From NCBI RefSeq assembly GCF_007744515.1, contig NZ_CP036268.1, positions 876,358 to 940,357 on the forward strand: a stretch of 64,000 bases of DNA, written 5' to 3'. The DNA is from Stratiformator vulcanicus (lineage in GTDB: Bacteria; Planctomycetota; Planctomycetia; Planctomycetales; Planctomycetaceae). Position 1 is the first letter of the stretch. The number at the start of each line of letters is the position of its first letter. The notes beneath the pieces were generated by a model. That model was not told the DNA's origin, made no database searches, and was given only the letters and a program-made list of their open reading frames with translations. Shown here piece by piece: positions 19,292-28,864 of the stretch. The position numbers and the translations under genes were made by a program.

Positions 19292-21037
19292 TTAATGCCC
19301 CGCGTCCAGCCAAACTGTTCTTAGCGGCGGAATCGGGCGGTCGGTGGAGAGGGACTCGCCGGTGATCAGGTCGGTGCCTTTGGGGCATAGGACCCGGGCG
19401 GCGGCGGGTAGTTCGACGGGCTTTGATGACGTGTTGCAGGCGACGAGGATCGTCTGGCTTTCATCGACCGCCCGCCGGGCGAAAACCACCAATTCGGGGG
19501 GAGCATCGGCGAAGACGCTCTGCGGGGCGTCGGGATGAAATGCCTGCTGCTTGCGGCGGACCTTGAGCAGGCTGCGATAAGCATTAAACACCACAGCCTG
19601 CGGCGAAGACTCGTTGTTGACGATGCCCTCCAACTCGTCCAGCTCAAACTTTCGGCGATTAATGGTGCGGGCTCGCCCGGTCTTCGCCATCCCTCTTAAG
19701 TCGTTGAGTGTCCCGATGAGGCTGTGAAAATAAACGCCCGGGATGCCGCGAAGAGCCAGCATCACGGCTTGCGAGGCGAGGAATCGTCGAACAGGTCGAT
19801 CCGACTGTTCGTCCGAATCGCTGTCGGCCATCGCGGAAAAATAAGTGATGTTGAGTTCGTAGGGGCTATCCGACCCGTCGGCGTTGCGGCGCGTGCTGAC
19901 GCGTCCTCCGCGGGCTTTTACGGCGTCGGCTAATTCTTGAACTCGCTCGGGGGGCACGAGTCCCTCAAGCGGCCTCACGCCGATGCCGTCGTGTGAGGCC
20001 GTGAAATTAAAGTAAGTTCGGGACCCGCCGAAGTGCTCCAGCTTCGCGAGCCAGCGGATTAAATAGGTGGCGTCTTCATGCAGGAAGGCATCCAGCAGTA
20101 GGGGGGCGAGACTGAATTGATAGACCATCTGCGCTTCATCGCCGCGGTTCTCACCGGGGACGTTATCGCCGAAATAGCCGACGTTCTCCGAGTGCGGCAC
20201 GTTCGTTTCGGTGAGCAGGATGGTGCCGGGGGCAAGCTCATCGAGCAGCACCCGCATTAACTTAACGACCGCGTGTGTCTCGGGAAGGTGAATACAGTTC
20301 GTCCCCAACTTCTTCCACAGGTAGGCTATCGCGTCGAGCCGAATAATTCGGCCGCCTTGCTTGGCGTAGGTCAGCAGCACGTCGAACATCTCAACGAGCA
20401 CGTCCGGCTCGGCGAAATTAAGATCGACCTGATCGTCGCTGAATGTCGTCCAGACATGTTTGTCGCCGCGTGACGAGGCATATTGCGTCAGCAGCGGCAG
20501 GCTCCGAGGCCGGGTGACCATCGCAAGGCGCTCGTCTTCCGGGTCGGCTTCGATAAAGAAGTTCGTGTAAGGTTCCGTCCCCGCGAGATAGCCTTTGAAA
20601 TAATCGCTGTGCTGCGAGCAATGATTCAGCACGAGGTCGTACATCACGTCGAATTGTTCACCGAGGGCGGCGACATCGTCCCAGGTGCCGACGTCGGGAT
20701 CGATTTCGCGATAATCGATAACGCTGAATCCGTCGTCCGATGAATAAGGAAAACAGGGCAACAGGTGGACGGTGCTGAGCCCGTCTTTTAAACCGTGATC
20801 GAGCAGAAACTTTGTTTGCGCCGCCAAGGCCGCCCCTTCGCCGCCGCGGACCTGATCGCCGTACGTGATCAGGACGATATCGCGCTCATCCCACAGGCCG
20901 TCGGCATCGCGTTTCGGCAGGTCGGTGTAACGTCCGGCGAGTTCGTCCAATCGGCCGGCGACCTCGTCGACCCGGTCGGGGTAAAGCGGTTCGAGCAGCG
21001 AGCGAATTTTCGACAGTGCATCGTCAGACAGATTCAT
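19292..21037 (-). CDS. GH13_18 sugar phosphorylase (sucrose/glucosylglycerate-type)
   Basis: 581 residues. The catalytic triad of GH13 is visible: nucleophile Asp235 in GGRIIRLDAIAY, acid/base Glu277 in TILLTETNVPH and Asp350 in FTASHDGIGVRP. The HLLPCFPYSSDDGFSVIDY region is characteristic of subfamily 18, whose members use phosphate to cleave sucrose, sucrose-phosphate, glucosylglycerol or glucosylglycerate; specificity is not readable here. It lies 31 nt downstream of a GT4 glycosyltransferase and near a HAD phosphatase, which suggests a compatible-solute glucoside cycle. Cytosolic. Confidence 0.9.
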   Translation of the reverse strand: MNLSDDALSKIRSLLEPLYPDRVDEVAGRLDELAGRYTDLPKRDADGLWDERDIVLITYGDQVRGGEGAALAAQTKFLLDHGLKDGLSTVHLLPCFPYSSDDGFSVIDYREIDPDVGTWDDVAALGEQFDVMYDLVLNHCSQHSDYFKGYLAGTEPYTNFFIEADPEDERLAMVTRPRSLPLLTQYASSRGDKHVWTTFSDDQVDLNFAEPDVLVEMFDVLLTYAKQGGRIIRLDAIAYLWKKLGTNCIHLPETHAVVKLMRVLLDELAPGTILLTETNVPHSENVGYFGDNVPGENRGDEAQMVYQFSLAPLLLDAFLHEDATYLIRWLAKLEHFGGSRTYFNFTASHDGIGVRPLEGLVPPERVQELADAVKARGGRVSTRRNADGSDSPYELNITYFSAMADSDSDEQSDRPVRRFLASQAVMLALRGIPGVYFHSLIGTLNDLRGMAKTGRARTINRRKFELDELEGIVNNESSPQAVVFNAYRSLLKVRRKQQAFHPDAPQSVFADAPPELVVFARRAVDESQTILVACNTSSKPVELPAAARVLCPKGTDLITGESLSTDRPIPPLRTVWLDAGH

Positions 21038-21068
21038 TAAAGCGCTCCCGGGCGGTCGCGGCTAAATA

Positions 21069-22337
21069 TTAAAGGTCGTCCTGGCCGGTGAAGTTGCAGA
21101 CGATGGCCCGCAACTTACGCAGAAGCACCGAGTAGCTGAAGAAGCGTTTCGCGAGTTCATAATTCAGGTCGACCATCGCTTCTCGATACGGGCGATCCTG
21201 TATGACGCGGCGGACGTCTTCAATGACGGATCGCGTTAAGAAGCCATCCATTGTAATGACGCGAAATCCCTTCGGCTCGATATCGGTCCGAAAGATCGAA
21301 TAGCGGTTTACGAGGACAGGCTTACGAAAATAGAAGGCCTCCAATAACGCGTTGCCGAAACCTTCGTAGAGGCTGGGGTAGGTGATGAAATCGGCGTGTG
21401 GGTAGGTGTCCCACAGGGAATAGACTTTGCGGCCTTCGGCGTCCGAGTAACGCGTCTCACCGACCCGGGCCGCGACGAATCGCAGGTCGACGTTGGCATT
21501 GCTTGCCATTTCCATCAGGGCGTTTTGATATTCCTGCCCTTCGTCGCCCGACTCGTGAGTGACTACTAATTTGCACCGCGGGTCGTTCAATTGGGCGAGG
21601 AGGTTAATCGAGTGTTCGATGCCTTTTCGGGGGACGACGCGGGTCGGCTGGAGGATAAGGATATCGTCCGGCGCGATATTAATCTCTTTTCGAAAATCAC
21701 TGGAATAAAGGTCGCAGGCTTCCGGTTCCTGATCGAAATCGAGCACGTTGGGAATCAGGATCGAACTGCATCCGGTGCGCCACGAAAGGTCTTCCTGGGC
21801 GGGGGAATTAATGGTGACGTGCTGAATGCTGGGTAATTTGGGCGGGAACGCCATCTCGAGATAATCCCCGACGGCGTTGACCATGAAGCGGTCTCGCTCC
21901 CAATAAAAGTCGTGATGGTGCGCGATCGTGGGAAAGCCGGTTTCCGCGATGAAGTTCGTGAGTGCGACGCCGAGCGGGATGTTCATGGGAATCGTGAGCG
22001 AGTTCTGCGCCACGAGAATGTCGATCCCGAACTTCTCCACGAACTCGTAGAGCGTGTCCTTGAGCCGATCGGCCATGTCCTTAATTTTTTTTGTCATCTC
22101 TTTCGAGCGTTTGATCTGCCCGAAGACGGCATCATTGATGGCAAGGATGTCTGGATGTCCGAAATAAGCCTCCGGCACGCACATGCTGATCGCCGGATCG
22201 CGGTCGAGTTTGCCGGCGTACCAGAAGCTGACGTGCCGGTGGTCCCACAAGACCTCCGCCCATTTCGAACTTTCGAGCGAAACGCCGTCGGTTCCGGCGA
22301 ATCGGGTCGAAATAAAGCCGATGTGTTGCGCGTTCAT
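21069..22337 (-). CDS. GT4-family glycosyltransferase
   Basis: 422 residues. The C-terminal half has the GT4 donor site: [16 protein letters not shown], then [23 protein letters not shown] with the E-x7-E pattern. The N-terminal half has [25 protein letters not shown], a form seen in trehalose/glucosylglycerate-type synthases. It should transfer a sugar from a nucleotide donor to a small acceptor. It is the middle gene of a minus-strand set HAD, GT4, GH13_18 (116 nt after the HAD stop, 31 nt before the phosphorylase). In Rhodopirellula baltica, glycosyltransferase and phosphatase pairs make mannosylglucosylglycerate; this is a possible parallel, not shown here. Confidence 0.85.
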   Translation of the reverse strand: MNAQHIGFISTRFAGTDGVSLESSKWAEVLWDHRHVSFWYAGKLDRDPAISMCVPEAYFGHPDILAINDAVFGQIKRSKEMTKKIKDMADRLKDTLYEFVEKFGIDILVAQNSLTIPMNIPLGVALTNFIAETGFPTIAHHHDFYWERDRFMVNAVGDYLEMAFPPKLPSIQHVTINSPAQEDLSWRTGCSSILIPNVLDFDQEPEACDLYSSDFRKEINIAPDDILILQPTRVVPRKGIEHSINLLAQLNDPRCKLVVTHESGDEGQEYQNALMEMASNANVDLRFVAARVGETRYSDAEGRKVYSLWDTYPHADFITYPSLYEGFGNALLEAFYFRKPVLVNRYSIFRTDIEPKGFRVITMDGFLTRSVIEDVRRVIQDRPYREAMVDLNYELAKRFFSYSVLLRKLRAIVCNFTGQDDL

Positions 22338-22453
22338 GGTGTCGACTCAGGCTGCTCTCACGTTTCGCGGCGGGATGTCACCGGCATGCTGTTGTCAGTC
22401 AGGGAGAGCGCGAAGCCGGAGTGTCGACAATCGGGTCACGGTTTGCCAGTCGC

Positions 22454-23335
22454 TTAACCGGTTCGATCGGTCACAATCCCCGAAATTTGGGCGAGATCGG
22501 TCACGGTCACATCAGCGGTGACTCCCGTGACACGCGCATCATCCTCGCGCATCCGCAAACTGCGCGCGTCGCCGGCGAACAGCGCGGTGCGAAATCCGAC
22601 CGCCGCCGCCGGGGTCACGTCGTTGAGCATGTCGTTGCCCACGTAGAGCGTTTCGGCCGGGGTGATGCCCAATTCGACCAGCGCCGCGGCCGCGGCTTCG
22701 TAGAGGAATCGCCCGGGCTTTGCCTGCAGATGCTCGTACGAAAAATACTCCAATCGCGGATCGAACCCGAGCTCCGCACGCGTTTGATCGAGCAGCGCCG
22801 GGAACAGCGCCGGCGTGAAAAATTGAGCGTTACTGACGATCCCCAGTTTGAGTCCGGCGTCGCGCAGAGCCTCGAGCGATTCCCGGCAGTGCGGCATCGG
22901 CCAGACCGGATTGACCCGCGATTCGTATTCGATCGCCAGTTGCTCGATCGCGTCGGGAGCCGGGACCTCTATGCCTGCCGCTTCGAGCGTCCGCCCCCAC
23001 ACGTCACGAATCTCGACTTCGGGGTACTCGGTCCCGCTCGTCCGCCGCTCTTCCTGAAACGTCTTGATCTCGGCGATCATTCGCTCGACGACTGTGTCCG
23101 CATCGGCGTCGAACTTGATCCCGCAGGCCTCGGCCGCGTCGGTGAAGGCCTTCCCCTTCGCCCCGGCGGCGGCGGTGCCGACATCGCCGCTCCCGCTGAT
23201 GAACAGGGTTCCGTAGACGTCGAACATCACCGCCTTGATGCCCGCAATTGGGGTCAAATCGGGCCGGGCATTCGTTGAGTTCGGTTCGAGCTTCGAACTC
23301 AATCGGCGAATGACAGATTCGGGGGTTGCGATCAT
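22454..23335 (-). CDS. HAD-superfamily hydrolase (phosphatase)
   Basis: 293 residues from the ATG at 23335; nine more upstream codons are less likely. Motif I (MFDVYGTLF, residues ~42-50) has the nucleophile Asp and the second Asp replaced by Tyr, as in some HAD subfamilies. Motif II is LGIVSNAQ, motif III a Lys in LQAKPGRF, and motif [12 protein letters not shown]. It should dephosphorylate a small metabolite. Its position in front of a GT4 enzyme and a GH13_18 phosphorylase suggests a sugar-phosphate substrate. Divergent from fliD with a 346-nt gap. Confidence 0.82.
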   Translation of the reverse strand: MIATPESVIRRLSSKLEPNSTNARPDLTPIAGIKAVMFDVYGTLFISGSGDVGTAAAGAKGKAFTDAAEACGIKFDADADTVVERMIAEIKTFQEERRTSGTEYPEVEIRDVWGRTLEAAGIEVPAPDAIEQLAIEYESRVNPVWPMPHCRESLEALRDAGLKLGIVSNAQFFTPALFPALLDQTRAELGFDPRLEYFSYEHLQAKPGRFLYEAAAAALVELGITPAETLYVGNDMLNDVTPAAAVGFRTALFAGDARSLRMREDDARVTGVTADVTVTDLAQISGIVTDRTG

Positions 23336-23681
23336 GTGTTGCCGCTCAGGCGGAGAGAACAATCTCGATCCATTCGGCGGACAGCGTAACTCGTCGATCC
23401 GCCTGTTCCTATGTCGGACGGAGCGCTATGTCGGTCGGAGAGCTGTGTCGGACGAAGAGCTGAGCCGGGCGGGGGGATGCCGAGTCGCCGGTGGCCTCAG
23501 CTTCCGCAATACCGTTCCTGACCGGCTCGATCCGCAAACTCCACGCGATCCGCACACTCTTTGAGACGATTTCATTTCGCCCCGCCGGTCGACTCAAGGG
23601 GATCGCGGCCGGGCGTCGATGCTCGATGCGTAGGGTCCTCCCGTACGCCGATGCTGCGCGCGCTAAAGCAACGCCAAATCT
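23336..23681. other. Divergent intergenic region before fliD
   Basis: About 346 nt between the HAD gene and fliD. I see no gene. A GCCGATGC motif at 23647-23654 resembles the -10 of sigma-28 flagellar promoters (GCCGATAA), 28 nt before fliD, but no convincing TAAA box lies at the right distance, so this is weak. Confidence 0.3.
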
Positions 23682-26390
23682 ATGTCCTCCGTCACCACAA
23701 CCACCGGCTTGATCAGCGGTCTCGATACCGGTGCGATCATTGACGCACTGGTCAACGCCGAGCGTGCGCCGGTCCGTCGATTGGAAAGCCGGAAGACAAA
23801 CTACGAGTCGCAGCAGGCGGCTTTCGACTCCCTGCAATCGATCCTGCTGACCATGTCAACGGCGGTCGAATCGCTCGGCAACAACGCCGTCTACAACACG
23901 TTCAAGGGGACGATTCCCGAGAACGCGGGCTTCAGCGTCACCGCCAGCAGCAGCTCGACGCCCGGCGACTACACGTTTCAGTCGATCCGCACCGCGGCCT
24001 CGCACGCGGCGATTTCGTCCGGCTTTGCCAGTACCTCTCAACTGGTGGGCGAGGGCACCTTCGTAATTGGGACCGGGGGGGAAATCGACCGGGAACTGAC
24101 GCTGAACGAACTCAACGGCGGAGCCGGAGTCCGGGCGGGAACGATCGGCCTGACCGATCGGTCGGGCGTGACCGCAGAGGTCGATCTGTCGAAGGCTTAC
24201 ACGGTTCAAGACGTACTTAGCGCGATCAACGATGCCTCAACGTCCATCACCGCGACGACCTCCGGCGGGCAGATCGTGCTGACCGATACCTCGGGCGGAG
24301 CGGGCAGCCTTTCGGTCGCCGATCGCAGTGGAGGCAAGGCGGCCGTCGATCTTGGGATTCTCGGCTCGACCACCGGCGACACCCTCACCGGCAGCGAGGT
24401 TTACGCCGCGACTGAAAACCTGACGCTCGGCCAACTCGATGACGGCAACGGCCTGTACGCCGCGGCCGGAGACGATCTGCGGATCACTGCCCGCGACGGG
24501 ACGAATATCGATGTCGACCTCTCAACGGCCCTCACCGTTGGCGAGGTGGTCGAGGCCATCAACGACGATGCGGAAAACGGCGGCAAGGTCACCGCGTCAA
24601 TTTCCGATGGTCGCATCGTGCTGTCCGACTCGACGGGAGGCGTCGGCGATCTCTCGGCGAGCAATCTCGGCACGGCTGATGTCGTGGACGCTTTGGGAAT
24701 CGACTCAACCGTCTCGGCCGACACGCTAACCGGCGGGCGTTTGCTGGCGGGCATTAATTCAGTGCTGCTCCGCAATCTGAATGCTGGCGCGGGCGTGACG
24801 GCCGGAACGATTAGCCTGACCGACCGGGCCGGGAACACCGCCGCGATCGACCTCTCAGCAGCCGAGTCGCTCGATGAAGTGCTCTCCGCAATCAATGCCG
24901 CCGAGACGGCCGGCAGTGTGAAGCTGAATCTCGTTGCTGAAGTCGATGACGCCGGCACCGGCATCACGATCCGAGACACATCGGGTTCAACGGTTTCGAA
25001 CCTCGTGATCTCCGATACGTCCGGCACGCTCGCTGCTGATCTCGGCCTCACGATCGATGCGGCGGAGACATCGATCTCGTCCGGGAATCTCGATCGGCAA
25101 TACGTCGGCAAGGCGACTTCGCTCGATGATTACGCTCCCGACGGCGGGCGGGTTTCGGCAGGCTCGTTTGTGATCACGGATTCCTCCGGCGCGACGGCGA
25201 CCATCTCGGTCACTTCCGGCGACGAGACCATCGGCCAGATTATCGACCGGATCAACACCGCCTCGGTCGGAGTGACCGCCTCGCTGAACGACACCGGCGA
25301 CGGCCTCAAACTGGAAGACACGGCCGGCGGCACCGGCGACTTCACCATCACCGAAACAAACGGCGGCAGCACGGCGGCCGACCTGCGGATTCGCGGCACC
25401 GCCGAAGACATCGGCGGAACGCTCACGTTCGAAGGCCGCAAGGCGATCGTGGTCGATACGGACGAAACCGACACGCTCGAATCCCTCGTGACCAAAATCA
25501 ACGCGGCATCCGGCGGCGCGACCGCCAGCATTGTGGATGACGGGTCGCAGTTCTCGCCGTTCCGGCTCTCGCTCAGCTCGACGGTTTCGGGCGCGAACGG
25601 CCGATTCTTCATTGATGACGGCGGCCTCGGGCTGAACGTCACGACCACCTCTGAGGGTACCGACGCCCTGCTCCGTCTCGGCGGCAGTTCCGGACCATTG
25701 ATCACCTCGTCCACGAACACCTTCAACGACCTCCCCGGTGGGATCGACGTGACGGTCAGCCAGCCGACCGACAATCCCGCCACCGTCTCGATCACGGCCG
25801 ATCCGGGGGCGATCAAAGGGGCGATCGAGCAGATCGTAAGCTCCTACAACGGCTTCATCGACGGGTACGGGGAACTCACGCGGTTCGACCCCGAAACCAA
25901 CAGCCGGGGCATTTTGTCCGGAAGCAATACGGCTCTGCGGATTCGCAGCCGCATGGACAGCCTGTTCGCCCGGACGTTCGGCGACTCGACTGACTCGATC
26001 CGCTCGTTCGCGTCGATCGGGCTCACGATCGGGGCCAACGGCAAGCTCGCGTTCGACTCCGAACGCTTCGACGAAGCCAACGCCGCGGATCCCGACGCCG
26101 TTCGCGAGTTCCTCGACGGCACCGATGGTTTTGCCGACGTGGGCGAAGAGCTGCTCGATGGTCTGACCGATCCGTTCACCGGCCTGTTTCAAATCGAGGG
26201 CCGCACACTCACGACCAATATCGAATCGCTCACCAACCGGATCGACGAACTCGACGTGCGGCTCGACTTGCGACGGGAGCGGCTCGTCGCCCAATTCGCG
26301 GCGATGGAAGCGTCGATCTCCAGCATTACCTCCCAGCAGCAGGCGTTGGCCGGGCTGGCCAACCTGCAGTTCGGTCAGTCGAGCGGCTGA
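23682..26390 (+). CDS. fliD: Flagellar hook-associated protein 2 (filament cap), expanded
   Basis: 902 residues, about twice the size of classic FliD. The N-terminus is typical (TTTTGLISGLDTGAIIDALVNAERAPVRRLESRKTNYESQQ), with the coiled D0/D1 region, and the C-terminus matches FliD_C (about 690-890, IEQIVSSYNGFIDGYGEL... to the final helix). Between lie about four related blocks of roughly 100 residues (near 139-240, 247-350, 355-455 and 470-575), each with a 'L..L..G.GV.AGTI.LTDR.G..A.VDLS' pattern followed by 'V.D.L.AIN', like flagellin IN modules. The cap is needed to polymerise flagellin and is exported by the flagellar type III system. No Shine-Dalgarno is obvious. fliS follows by 40 nt. 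Confidence 0.93.
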   Translation: MSSVTTTTGLISGLDTGAIIDALVNAERAPVRRLESRKTNYESQQAAFDSLQSILLTMSTAVESLGNNAVYNTFKGTIPENAGFSVTASSSSTPGDYTFQSIRTAASHAAISSGFASTSQLVGEGTFVIGTGGEIDRELTLNELNGGAGVRAGTIGLTDRSGVTAEVDLSKAYTVQDVLSAINDASTSITATTSGGQIVLTDTSGGAGSLSVADRSGGKAAVDLGILGSTTGDTLTGSEVYAATENLTLGQLDDGNGLYAAAGDDLRITARDGTNIDVDLSTALTVGEVVEAINDDAENGGKVTASISDGRIVLSDSTGGVGDLSASNLGTADVVDALGIDSTVSADTLTGGRLLAGINSVLLRNLNAGAGVTAGTISLTDRAGNTAAIDLSAAESLDEVLSAINAAETAGSVKLNLVAEVDDAGTGITIRDTSGSTVSNLVISDTSGTLAADLGLTIDAAETSISSGNLDRQYVGKATSLDDYAPDGGRVSAGSFVITDSSGATATISVTSGDETIGQIIDRINTASVGVTASLNDTGDGLKLEDTAGGTGDFTITETNGGSTAADLRIRGTAEDIGGTLTFEGRKAIVVDTDETDTLESLVTKINAASGGATASIVDDGSQFSPFRLSLSSTVSGANGRFFIDDGGLGLNVTTTSEGTDALLRLGGSSGPLITSSTNTFNDLPGGIDVTVSQPTDNPATVSITADPGAIKGAIEQIVSSYNGFIDGYGELTRFDPETNSRGILSGSNTALRIRSRMDSLFARTFGDSTDSIRSFASIGLTIGANGKLAFDSERFDEANAADPDAVREFLDGTDGFADVGEELLDGLTDPFTGLFQIEGRTLTTNIESLTNRIDELDVRLDLRRERLVAQFAAMEASISSITSQQQALAGLANLQFGQSSG

Positions 26391-26430
26391 TCTCATTAGT
26401 TTGTGAAACCCCATCTGCACGGAGCGCAGA

Positions 26431-26895
26431 GTGAATATCGTTGATGAATACCTCGAATCGAAGGTCATGGGCGCTCAACCGGCGCACCTGCATTTAATGG
26501 TCGTTGAAGGCGCGATCCGTCACTCGAAGCGGGCCGCCGCGGCGATTGAAGAGGACGACCGCGAAACGAGCTGGCGCGAGCTCAGCTCCGCCCGCGACTT
26601 CGTGACGGAACTGATCAGCGGGTTGAAGAAGGATCAGGCTCCCGAAATCGTGAGCAACGTCGCCCTGCTGTTCGTGTTCGCGTATCGGCAACTCGTCGAA
26701 GCGGACACCTATCAGGACGCCGCCAAGGTCCGAGAGGCCGTCGGCATTCTCGAATCGCACCGCGACAATTGGTTGGAACTGATCGAGCAGGGCGACCTGT
26801 CGCAGCCAGCCCCTTCAGCAGCAAAGCCGCACTTCGCCACCGACACCCCGTCGGCCGAAGAAACCGAACACATCAGCCGCTCCTGGAGCGGCTGA
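26431..26895 (+). CDS. fliS: Flagellar chaperone FliS
   Basis: 154 residues from a GTG with GGAG about eight bases upstream. The helical pattern and motifs (NIVDEYLESKVMGAQPAHLHLMVVEGAIRHSKRAAAAI...; SNVALLFVFAYRQLVEADTYQD) fit FliS, the cytosolic chaperone that keeps flagellin monomers from polymerising before export. The C-terminus extends about 25 residues beyond typical FliS and is disordered-looking. It directly follows fliD, the normal arrangement, so one operon is likely. No other flagellar genes are in the window. Confidence 0.88.
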   Translation: MNIVDEYLESKVMGAQPAHLHLMVVEGAIRHSKRAAAAIEEDDRETSWRELSSARDFVTELISGLKKDQAPEIVSNVALLFVFAYRQLVEADTYQDAAKVREAVGILESHRDNWLELIEQGDLSQPAPSAAKPHFATDTPSAEETEHISRSWSG

Positions 26896-26924
26896 TTGCC
26901 CGTCAAAACACTTTCAGAACCCTG

Positions 26925-27070
26925 GGGCAATTTAAGAGTGGCCCGGACACCGTCCGGGTCGCGTAGAGCACTCAGGTAGAGATTGCCCTACCAATCTGGC
27001 GTCCAATTTTAATTGTGGCCGGTAGCTGCATGCTCTGGCGGCTGCGCCGCACGGACGGTGTCCGTGTCAC
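26925..27070. repeat. 146-bp repeat, copy 1
   Basis: Nearly identical to 27531-27676 (offset exactly 606). Over the core 133 nt (26938-27070) only three bases differ. Its ends are inverted: left gtggcccggacaccgtccg and right cggacggtgtccgtgtcac, making a MITE/REP-like element with terminal inverted repeats. Confidence 0.85.
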
Positions 27071-27107
27071 ACAGATTCAAGATAAACAACCGCGGACGGG
27101 CGGACAA

Positions 27108-27497
27108 ATGAGGGGAGGGCTGCGCGTCTTTCGGACGCTACCAATTGCGACTGGCATTAAGGCGTTCGTTGCGTCGATTGTGTTGCTGGTGTGCCAGGCG
27201 TTTGTGTTGATTGGATTAACGTTTCAGCCGGGCTGGGCGAACGGTTGGCCATTGGGCATTTCGAAGCATTCCGTCTTCGCCGCTGCAGTAACCATAGTGC
27301 GGGCAGCGATGTCGCTGACCATGGTCGGAGGCCTTTCAGCCCTCGCGGGAGCCAATCTCGAACGCATTGTGAGACGTCCGTACGTCGGCTACGCCGTAAT
27401 CGCAGCGGCACTCATCGGCACACTATTCATCGCTTCCGCCGTTCTTCCCGGTGTTTACAGCGATGTTCGAAACGCAATCTCAATAGAGTGGCCGTAG
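27108..27497 (+). CDS. Small membrane protein of unknown function
   Basis: 129 residues from the ATG at 27108; longer starts run into the repeat. Three to four hydrophobic stretches (about 13-38, 50-72, 79-105 and 108-120) suggest a multi-pass membrane protein. No family recognised. It is enclosed by two nearly identical 146-bp repeats. A purine-rich GGGAGGG sequence sits after the ATG rather than before it, and the start is not certain. Confidence 0.55.
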   Translation: MRGGLRVFRTLPIATGIKAFVASIVLLVCQAFVLIGLTFQPGWANGWPLGISKHSVFAAAVTIVRAAMSLTMVGGLSALAGANLERIVRRPYVGYAVIAAALIGTLFIASAVLPGVYSDVRNAISIEWP

Positions 27498-27530
27498 CCT
27501 CACTGCGATTAGCCCGGCCTTTAACAACCG

Positions 27531-27676
27531 GGGCGTTTTAAGAGTGGCCCGGACATCGTCCGGGTCGCGTAGAGCACTCAGGTAGAGATTGCCCTACCAA
27601 TCTGGCGTCCAATTTTAATTGTGGCCGGTAGCTGAATGCTCTGGCGGCTGCGCCGCACGGACGGTGTCCGTGCCAC
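27531..27676. repeat. 146-bp repeat, copy 2
   Basis: Second copy, same orientation as 26925-27070, 606 nt downstream, with the small membrane gene between. Differences in the 133-nt core: one base in the left arm, one in the middle (gctgaatg for gctgcatg) and one in the right arm (gtgccac for gtgtcac). Confidence 0.85.
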
Positions 27677-27730
27677 TCAAGGATTATTAAGTTCTTTCCA
27701 GTTGGCAGCCTCTCAATCTTTTTTAGTGTT

Positions 27731-27784
27731 CTCAAACGGCATCTTGTGCCTGTCGGCACCCGGCCACAAAAGGCCGGACTACCC
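27731..27784. repeat. Imperfect palindrome family, partial copy
   Basis: The stretch ctcaaacggcatcttgtgcc... ends in cggccacaaaaggccgg and accc. It matches the right half of the elements at 57579-57704 and 62604-62710. Contains a small perfect hairpin (cggcc acaaaa ggccg). Confidence 0.6.
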
Positions 27785-27982
27785 AAGTCTTGCCGATAGC
27801 TGACAGCCGATAGCCGACAGCTCAAATAAAATCGGACGCGCGCCCGGCAGTTTTGCCGCGGCAACATCCGCCGCATGGGGATAACGCAGTCAAGTGACTA
27901 CTCCCACCGGCGGGGCGAACAGAGGCGGTGCGCACCGTGTGTTCCTCCAACCATGGAAAGATGGTTGCGCCGGACAAAAAAT

Positions 27983-28152
27983 GGGTGGCTGGGGACGGTC
28001 TCGCAGAGCCGCCCCCAGCGAGCGCGGGGCGACGCCGACTTGCTGTTATCTATTCGATCGCTCCAGCACTGGGGGCGGGCAATCGGCTATCGGGTACGCC
28101 TGCAGAGTTCGAGGAGGACAACTTTCGATCTCGCGCCCGTCCCCAGCCACCC
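27983..28152. repeat. 15-bp inverted pair in intergenic DNA
   Basis: gggtggctggggacg (27983-27997) is an exact reverse complement of 28138-28152. It encloses about 140 nt, including a second GC-rich palindromic stretch near 28008-28030. No gene in it. Confidence 0.55.
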
Positions 28153-28288
28153 GCCGCTCGCTTGGTTCTTGCAAAGGTGCTTACGGCGACAGCCCAAACG
28201 GATTTGACGGCTGGAGCCGATGCAATGAGAAACCAAGTTCCAACCTGCGGAGACAAGTTGCCCCCGAAGTGACAAAAAAATTCACTTA

Positions 28289-28864
28289 TTATGAACACTC
28301 AAGACCGCACATCGTCTCGTTCTGGCCACAATCACAGCAGGTCCCCTGCACCGATATCACGTGAAAGAGGTCTTGCGGTCGCTCATTCAATCTGGAATTC
28401 CCCAGCTCATCTTCAAATGCCATATCGAACGTCTCAGAGGACAGATAAAACGTGAGGATCATGCGAAACTGGGCGGACTGACACGTTCGGCAGCGATATA
28501 AGGTCGAATCCCCTTCTCCTCTCAACGTGGTGGAACCGTGGCCGAGTTCCGCATCGTAACCGTGTAAATCGTTGTCGAAGAGTAGACGCGTTTGATTACA
28601 GCTCTCGCAGCGAACATGGAGTGGGGAAACGAAGACCCGTATGGTCTTGTTACCGAAATTGTTTTCGATGTCGTGGCCCAACAGCGAAAGCTTATCTGCC
28701 CCGCACGAACAGGAGAGACTGTAAACGATCTCACCCTCACCGTATTCGCTCGTCCGGTCGTCGACCATCTCCGTCCGAAATTCACGGAGACAGGTTGGTG
28801 ATTTAATTTTCGATCGAACAAACCTGAAGTATTCATTGAGTGAGGGGTCGTCTCCGGTTGCCAT
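28289..28864 (-). CDS. Zinc-ribbon-rich protein of unknown function
   Basis: 191 residues, no signal peptide. It carries several Cys pairs spaced like zinc ribbons: CSCG (about 52-55), CESC (about 86-89), CRTC (about 125-128) and CCDCG near the C-terminus. The order and spacing suggest one or two structural zinc sites. AAAGGA lies upstream of the ATG, 13 bases away. Both flanks are repeats with no other genes, so it is probably a monocistronic accessory gene. Function unknown. Confidence 0.6.
   Translation of the reverse strand: MATGDDPSLNEYFRFVRSKIKSPTCLREFRTEMVDDRTSEYGEGEIVYSLSCSCGADKLSLLGHDIENNFGNKTIRVFVSPLHVRCESCNQTRLLFDNDLHGYDAELGHGSTTLRGEGDSTLYRCRTCQSAQFRMILTFYLSSETFDMAFEDELGNSRLNERPQDLFHVISVQGTCCDCGQNETMCGLECS

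Larger units (their letters stand above)
27498..28288. other. Repeat-rich gap of about 790 nt
   Basis: It holds the second 146-bp repeat (27531-27676), one copy of an imperfect palindrome family (27731-27784) and a 15-bp inverted pair (27983-27997 / 28138-28152). Short frames on both strands run through the repeats and do not look coding. I call no gene here. Confidence 0.55.

Noticed and set aside
21069..23335. Naming the GT4 and HAD genes as the mannosylglucosylglycerate pair
   Set aside because: The parallel with Rhodopirellula is suggestive, but substrate specificity cannot be read from the sequence.
24987..26468. Long frame (493 codons) on the minus strand opposite fliD
   Set aside because: Shadow of a GC-rich gene: it lies wholly opposite fliD, is Arg/Gly-rich and has no recognisable domain.
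28050..28298. 82-codon minus-strand frame
   Set aside because: Runs through an inverted repeat and lacks protein-like features.
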